Assembly (NCBI GenBank): GCA_937891085.1
Contig: CALAEY010000083.1
Location: 1-38,159 of the forward strand
From: an uncultured Prevotellaceae bacterium
Lineage (GTDB): Bacteria > Bacteroidota > Bacteroidia > Bacteroidales > Bacteroidaceae
DNA length: 38,159 nt
Direction of reading: 5' to 3'
Positions within the stretch are counted from its first letter, which is position 1. Each line of letters starts with the position of its first letter. Under the pieces are notes generated by a model. That model saw only the letters and a list, made by a program, of their open reading frames with translations, was not told where the DNA came from and ran no database searches. This document shows positions 15,130-24,480 of this stretch, in pieces. The position numbers and the translations under genes are program-made.

Positions 15130-16452
15130 ATGAGACTTAGAACTATCATCCGAACCGCGCTTTGCGGAGCCCTCATGGGCTTCGCCCTTCCGTCATGGGG
15201 ACAGGAAGTGGGAGAAAGCATAGAGGTCATCGTCCATGAGAACGGACAAGAAGTGAAAGAGGAAATAGGACTGCCTCTGAGCATGACATACCCACTGGAC
15301 AGCCTGCTGGCCGACTGGAAGGTGAAGAACTTCATCGCCCCGGCATCCGACTGCGACATGGAGAATGTGAACCCCGTGGTGAGCGACTCTGTGATCATGG
15401 ACCGCCTACAGCGCATGCCCACCGTGATAGAAATGCCATTCAACGAGGTGGTGCGCAAGTTCATAGACCTCTATACAGGAAACCTGCGCGAAAGGGTATC
15501 CTACATGGTGAGTGCCAGCAACTTCTACATGCCTATCTTCGAAGAGGCACTGGAAGCCTACGGGCTTCCTATGGAGCTGAAGTACCTACCCATCATAGAA
15601 TCGGCACTCGACCCTAACGCCGTGTCACGCGCTGGTGCGGCAGGCCTCTGGCAGTTCATGGTAGCCACTGGCAAGATCTACGGACTGGAGACCAACAGCC
15701 TCATTGATGAGCGCAGAGACCCTATCAAATCTACCTGGGCAGCTGCTCGCTACCTGAAAGACCTCTATGACATCTACCACGACTGGCCTCTGGTGATAGC
15801 CGCCTACAACAGTGGTCCTGGCAACATCAATAAGGCCATCAGCCGTGCAGGAGGGAAGCGCGACTACTGGGCCATCTACAATTACCTACGTACTGAGACA
15901 CAGGGCTATGTGCCCTCCTTCATTGCAGCTAACTACGTGATGACGTACTACTGCAAGCACAACATCTGCCCGAAGGAGACCTCCCTGCCTATAGCCTCAG
16001 ACACCATCCAGGTGAACCAACGCATACACCTGCAGCAGATAGCCGAGGTGTGCGGTGTAGAACTGGATGCCCTGAAGAGCCTGAACCCACAATATCGCCA
16101 GAACATCATACCTGGTGACACCAAGGCACAGACGCTGCGTCTGCCACAGAAATACATCACCTCTTTTATTGAGAAGGAAGATACCATCCTGCAATACAAG
16201 ACAGCCCAGTTTTTCAAGAACAGAAGGACGGCAGCCGTACCAAGCAACACCCGCGCTACCGCTTCGAGAACTACCACCAGCAGAGCATCAAGCACATCGA
16301 GCAGCAACAACCCTACCTATCATAAGATCAGATCGGGCGAAACCCTCTCCACCATTGCTGCCCGCTATGGTACCACCGTGGCCAAGCTACGCAGTCTGAA
16401 CGGTTTGAGGAACGACAGAATCAATGCAGGGAAGAATCTCCGCGTGAAATAA
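15130..16452 (+). CDS. Membrane-bound lytic murein transglycosylase (MltD-like) with LysM
   Basis: 440 residues. After a signal peptide (ending about PSWGQ), a GH23/SLT domain carries the catalytic Glu in LPIIESALDP and the AAGLWQFM and AYNSGPGNI motifs. A degenerate LysM-like segment (IAEVCGVELDALKSLNPQ) precedes a Ser/Thr-rich linker, and a clear C-terminal LysM (YHKIRSGETLSTIAARYG) binds peptidoglycan. The enzyme cleaves the MurNAc-GlcNAc bond to form 1,6-anhydro ends in the periplasm. It lies in the parAB-DUF5683-relA cluster, 22 nt after DUF5683. Confidence 0.93.
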   Translation: MRLRTIIRTALCGALMGFALPSWGQEVGESIEVIVHENGQEVKEEIGLPLSMTYPLDSLLADWKVKNFIAPASDCDMENVNPVVSDSVIMDRLQRMPTVIEMPFNEVVRKFIDLYTGNLRERVSYMVSASNFYMPIFEEALEAYGLPMELKYLPIIESALDPNAVSRAGAAGLWQFMVATGKIYGLETNSLIDERRDPIKSTWAAARYLKDLYDIYHDWPLVIAAYNSGPGNINKAISRAGGKRDYWAIYNYLRTETQGYVPSFIAANYVMTYYCKHNICPKETSLPIASDTIQVNQRIHLQQIAEVCGVELDALKSLNPQYRQNIIPGDTKAQTLRLPQKYITSFIEKEDTILQYKTAQFFKNRRTAAVPSNTRATASRTTTSRASSTSSSNNPTYHKIRSGETLSTIAARYGTTVAKLRSLNGLRNDRINAGKNLRVK

Positions 16453-16472
16453 CCGATTAACACACTTTGACG

Positions 16473-18737
16473 ATGAACGAACTAAACCAGAACAAAGGGA
16501 TGAATGAAGAAGAGATGATACAGCAAACCTTCCAAGAGTTGCTGAACGACTATCTGGCCACCAATCATCGGAAACGTGTGGAAATCATCACAAAGGCTTT
16601 CAACTTTGCCAACCAAGCACATCGTGGCGTGAAGCGCCTGTCGGGCGAGCCCTACATCATGCACCCTCTGGCTGTGGCCAAGATAGTGTGCAACGAGATT
16701 GGACTGGGCTCTACCTCCATCTGTGCGGCCTTGCTGCACGATGTGGTGGAGGATACAGACTACACCACAGAGGATATAGAGAACCTTTTCGGAGCGAAGA
16801 TTGCCCAGATTGTAGATGGGCTGACCAAGATTTCTGGCGGTATCTTCGGCGATCATGCGTCTGCACAGGCAGAGAACTTCAAGAAGCTGCTGCTGACTAT
16901 GTCGAGTGACATCCGTGTCATCCTCATCAAGATAGCCGACCGTCTGCACAACATGCGAACCTTGGCCTCACAAGCTCCCAACAAGCAATACAAGATAGCG
17001 GGGGAGACACTCTACCTCTACGCCCCCCTCGCCTATCGCCTGGGACTGAACAAGATAAAGACAGAACTGGAAGACTTGAGCTTCAAGTACGAACACCCCG
17101 AAGAGTATGGCATCATAGAGCAGAAGCTGAAGGCCACAGCCTCAGAGCGTGATCAGGTATTCCGTGAGTTCACTGCTCCTATCCGTGAGGCACTGGACAA
17201 GATGAATCTGAAGTATCGCATCATAGCCCGCGTGAAGTCGGTCTATTCCATCTGGAACAAGATGCAGACCAAGCATGTGCCCTTTGAGGAAGTGTACGAC
17301 ATCCTGGCCGTGCGCATCATCTTCGAGCCTAATACCTTGGAGGAGGAGCTGAACGACTGCTTCGACATCTACGTGTCTATCTCGAAGATCTACAAAGCAC
17401 ATCCTGACCGCATCAGAGACTGGGTGAGCCATCCGAAGTCGAACGGCTATCAGGCCCTGCATGTCACCCTGATGGGTAACAACGGACAGTGGATAGAGGT
17501 ACAGATCAGAAGTGAGCGCATGAACGACATTGCCGAGCAGGGGTTCGCTGCACACTGGAAGTATAAGGAAGGAGCAGGAGGCGAAGATGAGGGAGAGCTG
17601 GAGAAATGGCTGAACACCATCAAGGAGATTCTGGACGATCCACAGCCAGATGCCATCGACTTCCTCGACACCATCAAGCTGAACCTCTTCGCACAGGAGA
17701 TCTTCGTATTCACTCCAACGGGAGAAATCAAGACCCTGCCCCAGAACTCCACAGCACTGGACTTTGCTTTCTCCCTGCATACCGACATAGGAAGCCATTG
17801 TATAGGAGCGAAAGTAAACCATAAGTTGGTGCCACTGAGCCACAAGCTGCAGAGCGGCGACCAGGTGGAAGTGCTCACCTCACGCTCACAGCGTGTGCAA
17901 TCCGAGTGGCTGAACATCGCTGCCACAGCTAAAGCCAGAAACAAAATAGCCTCCATCCTACGCAAAGAGGCAAAGGTCTACCAAGCTGAGGGCGTGAAGA
18001 TGCTGAACGAACTACTCAAAGAGAAGGACATACAGAGCGATAATGATCTGGTGCAGAGACTGGCAGCCATGCATGGAAAGTCGGCAGACGACTTCCTCGC
18101 TGATATAGGTGCCAAGAGGCTGACGCTCAACGACAACGACTTCGACGAGCTGAAAGGCAAGCAAGACTCAGGCTGGAAGAAGTTCCTGAAAATACCGTTC
18201 ATTGGAAGCACAGCCAATAAGGAGAGCAAGGACAAGCAGGCTGCCAATAAGCAGAAACAGCGTGAAGAGCACCAAGAGAAGATAAACACGAAACAAATCT
18301 ACAAACTCGATGAAGACTCTATCCAGAACAAGTACACAATGGCAGAGTGCTGCCGTCCGATACCAGGCGATGACGTACTGGGGTATATCGCCGACAATGG
18401 CAAGATCATCATCCACAAGCGCCAATGCCCTGTGGCCATGAAGCTGAAGAGCAGCTACGGCAAGCGCATCATTGCCACACAGTGGGATACCCATAGGCAG
18501 CTTTCCTTCATCGTGACCTTGCATCTGGAAGGTGTAGACTGCGTAGGTCTGCTGAATGATGTGACGCAAATCATCTCACGCCAGCTCAACGTGAACATCC
18601 ACAAGCTCACCATCGAGACCAACGAAGGCATCTTCCACGGAGACATCCAGCTCTACGCCTACGACGTAGATGACGTGCAGACCATCACCAACGAGCTGAA
18701 AAAGATAAAGAACATCAGCTCCATCACCCGAGAGTAG
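16473..18737 (+). CDS. RelA/SpoT homologue, bifunctional (p)ppGpp synthetase/hydrolase
   Basis: 754 residues from the ATG at 16473. Domain order: HD hydrolase with intact ligands (IMHPLAVAKI, LLHDVVEDT, ADRLHNM), synthetase with RVKSVYSIWNKM, YDILAVRIIF and EVQIRSERMNDIAEQGFAAHW, then TGS (FVFTPTGEIKTLPQ), a zinc-finger-like AECCRPIPGD segment and a C-terminal ACT domain. It makes and degrades the stringent-response alarmone in the cytoplasm, with ribosome and stress sensing through the C-terminal half. Because the HD residues are kept, both activities are expected. It ends the par cluster and overlaps the convergent MerR gene by 14 nt. Confidence 0.95.
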   Translation: MNELNQNKGMNEEEMIQQTFQELLNDYLATNHRKRVEIITKAFNFANQAHRGVKRLSGEPYIMHPLAVAKIVCNEIGLGSTSICAALLHDVVEDTDYTTEDIENLFGAKIAQIVDGLTKISGGIFGDHASAQAENFKKLLLTMSSDIRVILIKIADRLHNMRTLASQAPNKQYKIAGETLYLYAPLAYRLGLNKIKTELEDLSFKYEHPEEYGIIEQKLKATASERDQVFREFTAPIREALDKMNLKYRIIARVKSVYSIWNKMQTKHVPFEEVYDILAVRIIFEPNTLEEELNDCFDIYVSISKIYKAHPDRIRDWVSHPKSNGYQALHVTLMGNNGQWIEVQIRSERMNDIAEQGFAAHWKYKEGAGGEDEGELEKWLNTIKEILDDPQPDAIDFLDTIKLNLFAQEIFVFTPTGEIKTLPQNSTALDFAFSLHTDIGSHCIGAKVNHKLVPLSHKLQSGDQVEVLTSRSQRVQSEWLNIAATAKARNKIASILRKEAKVYQAEGVKMLNELLKEKDIQSDNDLVQRLAAMHGKSADDFLADIGAKRLTLNDNDFDELKGKQDSGWKKFLKIPFIGSTANKESKDKQAANKQKQREEHQEKINTKQIYKLDEDSIQNKYTMAECCRPIPGDDVLGYIADNGKIIIHKRQCPVAMKLKSSYGKRIIATQWDTHRQLSFIVTLHLEGVDCVGLLNDVTQIISRQLNVNIHKLTIETNEGIFHGDIQLYAYDVDDVQTITNELKKIKNISSITRE

Positions 18738-19137
18738 ACTCAGCAGCAGCGATATTTTCCTTCAGTTCGTCCACTTGCTGGTAAGTGAAGGCATCAAGGG
18801 CATCACGCATCTCCACCAAGCGTTTTCTGATAGCACGCAGACGGTCTATCACCTCTGCATTCTTGGAGGCAGCCTCCTTATTCTTCGACAGACGCTTACG
18901 CACGCCCTCCAAGGTCATGCCACGCTCCTTGAGCAAGTGCTGTATCAGTTTTACCAGTTCCAAATCCTCCTTCGTGTACTGACGGATGTTGCGTCCTGCC
19001 TTCTTCGGCTTCAGTTGCGGAATCTCTCTCTCCCAATAGCGGAGGGTGGTTTCAGTGATGCCATACATCTTAGACACCTCCCCTATGGAGTAGTAAAGTT
19101 TCAAATCATTCGTTGTGTTCAGCATCTTCTTAAACAT
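18724..19137 (-). CDS. MerR family transcriptional regulator
   Basis: 137 residues. The N-terminal winged HTH begins YYSIGEVSKMYGITETTLRY, with the MerR wing IRQYTKEDLELVKLI, followed by a long charged helix suited to dimerisation. No Cys cluster for metal is present and the effector is unknown. It is divergent from alaS across a 77-bp gap, an arrangement I recall from other Bacteroidetes, and could control itself or alaS (inference). The start could also be the ATG at 19125. The 3' end overlaps the relA/spoT gene by 14 nt. Confidence 0.9.
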   Translation of the reverse strand: MFKKMLNTTNDLKLYYSIGEVSKMYGITETTLRYWEREIPQLKPKKAGRNIRQYTKEDLELVKLIQHLLKERGMTLEGVRKRLSKNKEAASKNAEVIDRLRAIRKRLVEMRDALDAFTYQQVDELKENIAAAESTLG

Positions 19138-19154
19138 TAATATAATAAGGTGTG

Positions 19155-19185
19155 TTGCAAAAATAATAATTTCATCTTATCTTTG
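19155..19185 (+). promoter_or_regulatory. alaS promoter (MerR gene diverges from the same gap)
   Basis: TTG (19155-19157), 20 bp, then TAtcTTTG (19178-19185) give a good Bacteroidetes promoter about 30 bp before alaS. On the minus strand TAttTTTG (19158-19165) could serve the MerR gene, though its -33 box is weak; the two promoters would overlap. Confidence 0.6.
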
Positions 19186-19214
19186 CACAGTTTTTTAAAG
19201 AAAAAGATAAAGTT

Positions 19215-21836
19215 ATGATGACAGCTAACGAAATACGCGAATCTTTTAAGAAGTTTTTCGAGTCAAAAGGTCATGCTATTGTGCCTTCTGCTCCTATGGT
19301 AATTAAAGACGACCCTACCCTGATGTTCACCAATGCAGGTATGAACCAGTGGAAAGACATCATCCTGGGCACCCGTGATCCAGAGCCTCGCCGTAGGGCC
19401 GACTCTCAGAAGTGCCTCCGTGTGAGCGGTAAGCACAACGACCTGGAAGAAGTGGGACACGACACCTACCATCACACCATGTTTGAGATGCTGGGCAACT
19501 GGAGTTTTGGTGACTACTTCAAGGAGGGTGCCATCGACATGGCATGGGAGTATCTGGTAGATGTGTTGGGACTGAATCCAGCCGACCTCTACGTGACTGT
19601 CTTTGAGGGCTCTCCAGAGGAGAACATCGCCCGCGATGACGAGGCTGCCTCTTACTGGGCAAAGCACGTGGCACAAGACCATATCATCAATGGCAACAAG
19701 CATGACAACTTCTGGGAGATGGGCGACACAGGGCCTTGCGGTCCTTGCTCTGAGATTCACCTCGACAGCCGTACGCCTGAGGAGAAGGCCAAGGTACCTG
19801 GACGTGAGCTGGTCAATAAGGATGATCCACAAGTGATAGAAATCTGGAACCTTGTGTTCATGCAGTTCAACCGGAAGGCAGACGGCTCATTGGAGAAGCT
19901 TTCCATGAACGTGATAGACACTGGTATGGGCTTCGAGCGTCTGGTACGCGCCTTACAGGGCAAGCACTCCAACTATGACACAGACATCTTCCAGCCTATC
20001 ATCAAAGAGATAGAGCGCCAGTCGGGCTTGAAGTATGGAGCCAAGGAAGAAACAGACATTGCCATGCGCGTGATAGCCGACCATATCCGTGCCGTGTCAT
20101 TCAGCATTGCAGATGGTCAGTTGCCAAGCAACGCCAAGGCGGGCTATGTGATACGTCGCATCCTGCGTCGTGCCGTGCGCTATGCCTACACCTTCTTGGG
20201 ACAGAAGGAAGCCTTCCTTTATAAACTGCTGCCTATCCTGACGCGTGAGATGGGCGAGTCTTATCCTGAGTTGGTAGCACAGCAGACGCTGATCAGCAAG
20301 GTGATGAAAGAGGAAGAGGATTCTTTCCTGCGTACTCTCTCCAACGGTATCAGCCTCCTCACCAAGGCCATGGAAGAGCTGAAGGCTGCTGGTAAGACAG
20401 AACTTGATGGTGTACAAGCTTTCACGCTGTTCGATACCTATGGTTTCCCACTTGACCTTACGGAGCTGATTTGTCGTGAGAATGGCATTTCTGTGAACGA
20501 GAAGCAGTTTGGTGAAGAGATGCAGAAGCAGAAAGAACGTGCCCGCAATGCTGCAGCTGTGGAGACTGGCGACTGGATTATCCTACGTGAGGGTGAACCT
20601 CAGTTTGTGGGTTACGACTACACAGAACATGACTGCCACATCTTGCGCTATCGTCAAGTGACGCAGAAGAAGAATACCTATTACCAAATCGTGCTTGACA
20701 CCACGCCTTTCTATGGCGAGATGGGTGGTCAGGTTGGTGAAAGCGGCGTGCTCGTCAGCGAGTATGAGACCATCGAAGTCACTGACACCAAGCATGAGAA
20801 CGGCATCAACATACAACTCACCAGCAAGCTGCCTGCACATCCAGAGGCAGAGTTCATGGCTTGCGTGGATGTAGCTAAGCGTAATGCAAGTGCATCCAAC
20901 CACTCTGCTACCCACCTGCTCGATCAGGCTTTGCGTCGGGTTCTTGGTGAGCATGTTGAGCAGAAGGGATCCTACGTATCTGGTGATACCCTGCGCTTCG
21001 ACTTCTCACACTTCCAGAAGGTAACCAGCGAAGAACTGCGTGAGGTAGAGCGCTTGGTGAATGCCAAGATCCGCGAGGACCTGCCACTTCAGGAGCATCG
21101 TGACACGCCTATCGAGGAAGCCAAGAAGATGGGTGCTATCGCCCTCTTTGGTGAGAAATATGGCGACAAGGTACGTGTGATTCAGTTTGGCGACAGCGTA
21201 GAGTTCTGTGGTGGTATCCATGCCCAGAGCACGGGTCGTATTGGGTTCTTCAAGATTCTCTCTGAGAGCAGTGTGGCTGCTGGCGTACGCCGTATCGAGG
21301 CCATTACTGGTAAGACCTTTGAGGAGTCGTTCTACATGATGGAAGATACCCTCAATGCCGTACGTGGTCTCTTCAACAACGCCAAGGATCTGACAGGCGT
21401 ACTGAAGAAGTACATCGACGAACATGAAGGCATGAAGAAAGAGATTGAGTCATTCCAGGCACAGGCTGTGGAAAACATGAAACAGAGACTGCAGGATCGC
21501 GTGGAGAACGTTGGAGGCATGAAGGTAATCAAAGCCGTATTGCCAATGGCTCCAGAAGCTGCTAAGAACCTGGTGTTCAAACTCCGTGAGGCCATTCCGA
21601 GCAATCTGCTGGCTGTAGTAGGCAGCATCTCTGCAGACAAGCCATTGCTAAGCGTGATGATCAGCGAGGACTTGGTGAATGAGCGTCAACTCAATGCTGG
21701 CAAGTTGGTACGTGAAGCTGCCAAGCTGATCCAAGGTGGTGGTGGCGGACAGCCTTACTATGCTACTGCTGGTGGTAAGAACAAAGACGGCATCCATGCC
21801 GCTGTAGATAAGGTAATCGAACTGGCTAACGCCTAA
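19215..21836 (+). CDS. alaS: Alanyl-tRNA synthetase
   Basis: 873 residues (872 if the second ATG is used). The class II catalytic core opens TANEIRESFKKFFESKGHAI with motif segments PTLMFTNAGMNQWKD and GMGFERLVR. The editing domain has the zinc site NHSATHLLDQALR and, further on, VEFCGGIHAQSTG. The C-Ala region carries the QGGGGGQPYYATAGGK motif. The enzyme charges tRNA-Ala and hydrolyses mischarged Ser and Gly. An 11-nt gap separates it from the hemerythrin gene, implying cotranscription. Confidence 0.97.
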   Translation: MMTANEIRESFKKFFESKGHAIVPSAPMVIKDDPTLMFTNAGMNQWKDIILGTRDPEPRRRADSQKCLRVSGKHNDLEEVGHDTYHHTMFEMLGNWSFGDYFKEGAIDMAWEYLVDVLGLNPADLYVTVFEGSPEENIARDDEAASYWAKHVAQDHIINGNKHDNFWEMGDTGPCGPCSEIHLDSRTPEEKAKVPGRELVNKDDPQVIEIWNLVFMQFNRKADGSLEKLSMNVIDTGMGFERLVRALQGKHSNYDTDIFQPIIKEIERQSGLKYGAKEETDIAMRVIADHIRAVSFSIADGQLPSNAKAGYVIRRILRRAVRYAYTFLGQKEAFLYKLLPILTREMGESYPELVAQQTLISKVMKEEEDSFLRTLSNGISLLTKAMEELKAAGKTELDGVQAFTLFDTYGFPLDLTELICRENGISVNEKQFGEEMQKQKERARNAAAVETGDWIILREGEPQFVGYDYTEHDCHILRYRQVTQKKNTYYQIVLDTTPFYGEMGGQVGESGVLVSEYETIEVTDTKHENGINIQLTSKLPAHPEAEFMACVDVAKRNASASNHSATHLLDQALRRVLGEHVEQKGSYVSGDTLRFDFSHFQKVTSEELREVERLVNAKIREDLPLQEHRDTPIEEAKKMGAIALFGEKYGDKVRVIQFGDSVEFCGGIHAQSTGRIGFFKILSESSVAAGVRRIEAITGKTFEESFYMMEDTLNAVRGLFNNAKDLTGVLKKYIDEHEGMKKEIESFQAQAVENMKQRLQDRVENVGGMKVIKAVLPMAPEAAKNLVFKLREAIPSNLLAVVGSISADKPLLSVMISEDLVNERQLNAGKLVREAAKLIQGGGGGQPYYATAGGKNKDGIHAAVDKVIELANA

Positions 21837-21847
21837 AAAAGGAAATT

Positions 21848-22546
21848 ATGAATATAGAGCGAACATATCGCCCCACTGACAAGATGAGCGACCTCATCTC
21901 CGACAACTTCTCATTGTTGATGGTAATGAGTCGCTTTGGATTGTCTTTGGGTTTTGGCGACAAGACGGTGAAGGAAGTATGTGAGAGCCAGAATGTAGAC
22001 TGTGAGACATTCCTGGCAGTAGCCAATTTCATGAATGAAGGCCTCATGACCTACAGCGGAGAGGTGGACAATTTCTCCCTGAATGCCCTGATGGATTATC
22101 TGAAGAATGCGCATGCCTACTTCATCGACTTCAGCCTCCCCATGATACGCAGCAAGCTCATCGAAGCCCTGGATTTCGCCAGTACTAATAATGTGTCACT
22201 GCTTATCCTGAAGTTCTTCGATGACTTCCACGATGTGGTGCGTAAGCACATGGAGTTTGAGAACCGCTCTGTCTTCACCTATGTGGAGAAACTCCAACGA
22301 GGAGAACAGGCAAAGGGCAGCATCACCAGCCTGAGCAGCAAGCACGACCAGATAGACACGAAGATCAGAGAGCTGAAGAACATCATCATTAAATACTATC
22401 CAGAACAAGCCAACAACAACCTGCTGAACTCTGTTCTGTTTGATATCTTCAACTGCGAGCAAGACTTGGACATGCATTGCCAAATAGAAGACTACCTGTT
22501 CACTCCAGCCGTTGCCCGTCTGGAAAGGAGGGTGCGTCATGAGTAA
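21848..22546 (+). CDS. RIC/YtfE-like hemerythrin-domain di-iron protein
   Basis: 232 residues. The N-terminal ~65 residues resemble the ScdA_N (DUF542) domain (MSDLISDNFSLLMVMSRFG), but the usual Cys-Cys is replaced by LGFGD. The C-terminal four-helix bundle keeps a full di-iron ligand set: His89, His134, Glu138, His166, His210, Glu214. Spacings of 45, 32 and 44 residues nearly equal those of E. coli YtfE. Family members repair iron-sulfur clusters after nitrosative or oxidative stress and react with NO. Here the gene follows alaS and overlaps by 8 nt a LuxR-type regulator, so a stress-sensing pair is plausible (inference). Confidence 0.85.
   Translation: MNIERTYRPTDKMSDLISDNFSLLMVMSRFGLSLGFGDKTVKEVCESQNVDCETFLAVANFMNEGLMTYSGEVDNFSLNALMDYLKNAHAYFIDFSLPMIRSKLIEALDFASTNNVSLLILKFFDDFHDVVRKHMEFENRSVFTYVEKLQRGEQAKGSITSLSSKHDQIDTKIRELKNIIIKYYPEQANNNLLNSVLFDIFNCEQDLDMHCQIEDYLFTPAVARLERRVRHE
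22524..22531 (+). promoter_or_regulatory. Strong Shine-Dalgarno for the LuxR gene
   Basis: AAAGGAGG lies 7 nt before the ATG at 22539, inside the end of the hemerythrin gene. Such a strong site is unusual among the genes here. It favours ATG 22539 over the upstream in-frame ATG at 22512. Confidence 0.65.
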
Positions 22547-23153
22547 CAACACGTTCCAAATCATCATTGCCATTTCATCGGCCATCCTGCGCAGTGGCGT
22601 TGCTGCTGTATTACGCAGGTTGCCAGGACTAAGCATCCATCCTGTGGAGGTGCCTTCCATCGATGCTCTGCGCACGTACTTGCAACTGCATCAGGCAGAT
22701 CTTATCATCGCGGATCCCAACTTTGGCGGACACTTCGACCTGCACACCTTGAAAGAGGAAGTGGCGAATGCTCGGAAAGTGAAATACATCGCCGTCTTAA
22801 GTTCTGTCATCGACAGCAGTACGCTGAAAGAGTATCACGACAGCTTCACTATCTACGATGACACCAACACCATCTCCCAGAAACTGAACAAGTTGCTGCT
22901 CAGCCCTACTGCTGATGAGGCAGAAGGACAGGAGCAACTAAGTCAGCGTGAGAAGGAAATCATCACTTTTGTGGTGAAGGGACTGACCAATAAAGCCATT
23001 GCTGATAAGCTCTGCCTTTCCGTCCATACTGTCATCACCCATCGCAGAAACATCGCACGTAAGCTGCAAATCCACTCCCCTGCAGGTCTCACCATCTATG
23101 CCATTGTCAATAAGTTGGTGGAGTTGAAAGACGTGGAGTCGCTAAATGTTTAG
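22539..23153 (+). CDS. LuxR/NarL-type response regulator with atypical receiver
   Basis: 204 residues from the ATG at 22539. The C-terminal LuxR HTH is clear (LSQREKEIITFVVKGLTNKA, then SVHTVITHRRNIARKL). The N-terminal domain has receiver topology with a candidate phospho-acceptor Asp59 (LIIADPN), but the acidic pair after strand 1 is missing (AISS) and the conserved Lys is not present (FTIYDDTN), so control by phosphorylation is doubtful. No sensor kinase is adjacent. The start overlaps the hemerythrin gene by 8 nt, suggesting the two proteins act together. The 3' end overlaps exonuclease III by 12 nt. Confidence 0.88.
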   Translation: MSNNTFQIIIAISSAILRSGVAAVLRRLPGLSIHPVEVPSIDALRTYLQLHQADLIIADPNFGGHFDLHTLKEEVANARKVKYIAVLSSVIDSSTLKEYHDSFTIYDDTNTISQKLNKLLLSPTADEAEGQEQLSQREKEIITFVVKGLTNKAIADKLCLSVHTVITHRRNIARKLQIHSPAGLTIYAIVNKLVELKDVESLNV

Positions 23154-23900
23154 TGTTAGTTCCACAGGGCAATGATCGGAGCCAAAGATATCTGTATGAA
23201 TCTTGGCACCAGCCAACTTCCCTTCTAAAGCTTTGGAAGTCAGGAAATAGTCTATGCGCCATCCTGTATTCTTCTCACGGGCATGGAAGCGATAGCTCCA
23301 CCAAGAATAGACATCCGTCAGCGTAGGATAGAAATAGCGGAAGGTATCCGTAAACCCTGAATCCAGCAAAAGCGTCATTTTCTCACGCTCTTCATCCGTA
23401 AAACCTGCATTGCGTCTATTGGTCTTGGGATTCTTAATGTCTATCTCCTCGTGAGCCACATTCATGTCGCCACAGACAATCACTGGTTTCTGCTGCGCCA
23501 ACTCTCCCAGGAACTTTCGGAAATCATCTTCCCACACCATACGATAGTCTAAGCGACGAAGTTCGTCCTGCGAATTGGGCGTATAGACCGTCACCAAATA
23601 GAAGTCTGGCATCTCCAGCGTGATGATGCGCCCTTCATGGTCGTGATCCTCTACGCCCATGCCATAACTCACGGAGAGGGGTGCATGCTTCGTATAGATA
23701 GCAGTACCAGAATAGCCCTTCTTCTCCGCATAGTTCCAATACGACTGATAGCCAGGGAATGATAAGTCGAGCTGTCCCTCCTGCATTTTGGTTTCCTGCA
23801 GGCAGAAGAAGTCGGCATCCAGGGCATTGAACACATCAGCAAACCCCTTGCCAGCACAAGCCCTCAGGCCGTTTACATTCCAAGAAATGAATTTCATCAT
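23142..23900 (-). CDS. xth: Exodeoxyribonuclease III
   Basis: 252 residues of the Mg-dependent EEP nuclease family, acting as 3'-5' exonuclease and AP endonuclease in base excision repair. The active-site residues are visible: SWNVNGLRA (Asn), QETKMQ (Glu), GDMNVAHEEIDI (Asp/Asn), WRIDYFL and GSDHCPVEL (Asp-His). Either of two adjacent ATGs can start it. It is the second gene after the Lrp regulator (13 nt gap) and overlaps the LuxR gene tail to tail by 12 nt. Confidence 0.95.
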   Translation of the reverse strand: MMKFISWNVNGLRACAGKGFADVFNALDADFFCLQETKMQEGQLDLSFPGYQSYWNYAEKKGYSGTAIYTKHAPLSVSYGMGVEDHDHEGRIITLEMPDFYLVTVYTPNSQDELRRLDYRMVWEDDFRKFLGELAQQKPVIVCGDMNVAHEEIDIKNPKTNRRNAGFTDEEREKMTLLLDSGFTDTFRYFYPTLTDVYSWWSYRFHAREKNTGWRIDYFLTSKALEGKLAGAKIHTDIFGSDHCPVELTLNI

Positions 23901-23913
23901 ACCTTATTATATA

Positions 23914-24375
23914 TTAAAAGTGAATACCATAGTCATGCTTTACTTCATCCATCACGAACGTGCTCTCTACAGACCCAAGGCTGTCTATTCGTCCCAACAC
24001 ATTGATGAGGAATTCCTGATAAGCTTTCATGTTGGGTGCATGAATCTTAAGCAGATAGTCACAGGAGCCAGAAGTGTTGTAGCACTCTGTCACCTCTGGG
24101 ATGTCTTGCACCATGCGTGTGAACTCCAGAGCAATATCGCGATTCATACGACGGAGCTTCACCTTACAGAATACTACGAAGCCCTGATTCAGTTTCTCTG
24201 CATCCAGCACTGCCATATATTTCTTGATATAACCCTGATGTTCCAAGCGTTTCAGACGCTCGAAGACAGGCGTGGAAGACAGGCTGACACGCGCAGCAAG
24301 TTCCTTCGTGGTCAGTCGCGCATTTTCCTGCAACGTACGCAGAATCTGCAGATCGGTTTTATCTAAAGTATCCAT
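23914..24375 (-). CDS. Lrp/AsnC family transcriptional regulator
   Basis: 153 residues. The N-terminal HTH is TDLQILRTLQENARLTTKEL with recognition helix around SLSSTPVFERLKRLE. The C-terminal RAM/AsnC ligand-binding domain spans roughly residues 65-145. Effector unknown, probably an amino acid. It is divergent from metY, so control of sulfur amino acid synthesis is a reasonable guess, and its leader contains AT-rich inverted repeats that could be autoregulatory sites. xth follows 13 nt downstream. Confidence 0.92.
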   Translation of the reverse strand: MDTLDKTDLQILRTLQENARLTTKELAARVSLSSTPVFERLKRLEHQGYIKKYMAVLDAEKLNQGFVVFCKVKLRRMNRDIALEFTRMVQDIPEVTECYNTSGSCDYLLKIHAPNMKAYQEFLINVLGRIDSLGSVESTFVMDEVKHDYGIHF

Positions 24376-24378
24376 AAA

Positions 24379-24428
24379 AGAATATTATTCTAATAGCAGG
24401 GTATTCTTAAGCCTTAAAAAGAATATTC
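24379..24428. promoter_or_regulatory. Candidate Lrp operator cluster
   Basis: AGAATATTATTCT (24379-24391) is nearly palindromic. A second inverted repeat pairs GTATTCTTAAG (24401-24411) with TTAAAAAGAATATTC (24414-24428). The recurring GAATA half-sites, spaced about two helical turns apart, lie between the regulator start and its promoter, as expected for an Lrp-type autoregulatory region. Confidence 0.45.
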
Positions 24429-24444
24429 AACCATTATTTTGCAG

Positions 24445-24478
24445 CAAATATAGTGATATTTTCTATATTTTAAGCAAA
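24445..24478 (-). promoter_or_regulatory. Promoter for the Lrp-xth unit
   Basis: Minus-strand TTTG (24475-24478), 22 bp, then TAtaTTTG (24445-24452). It stands back to back with the metY promoter. Confidence 0.5.
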
Positions 24479-24480
24479 TC

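Noticed and set aside
22512..22538. Upstream ATG (22512) as start of the LuxR gene
   Set aside because: It would add nine non-family residues inside the hemerythrin gene; the strong Shine-Dalgarno points to 22539.
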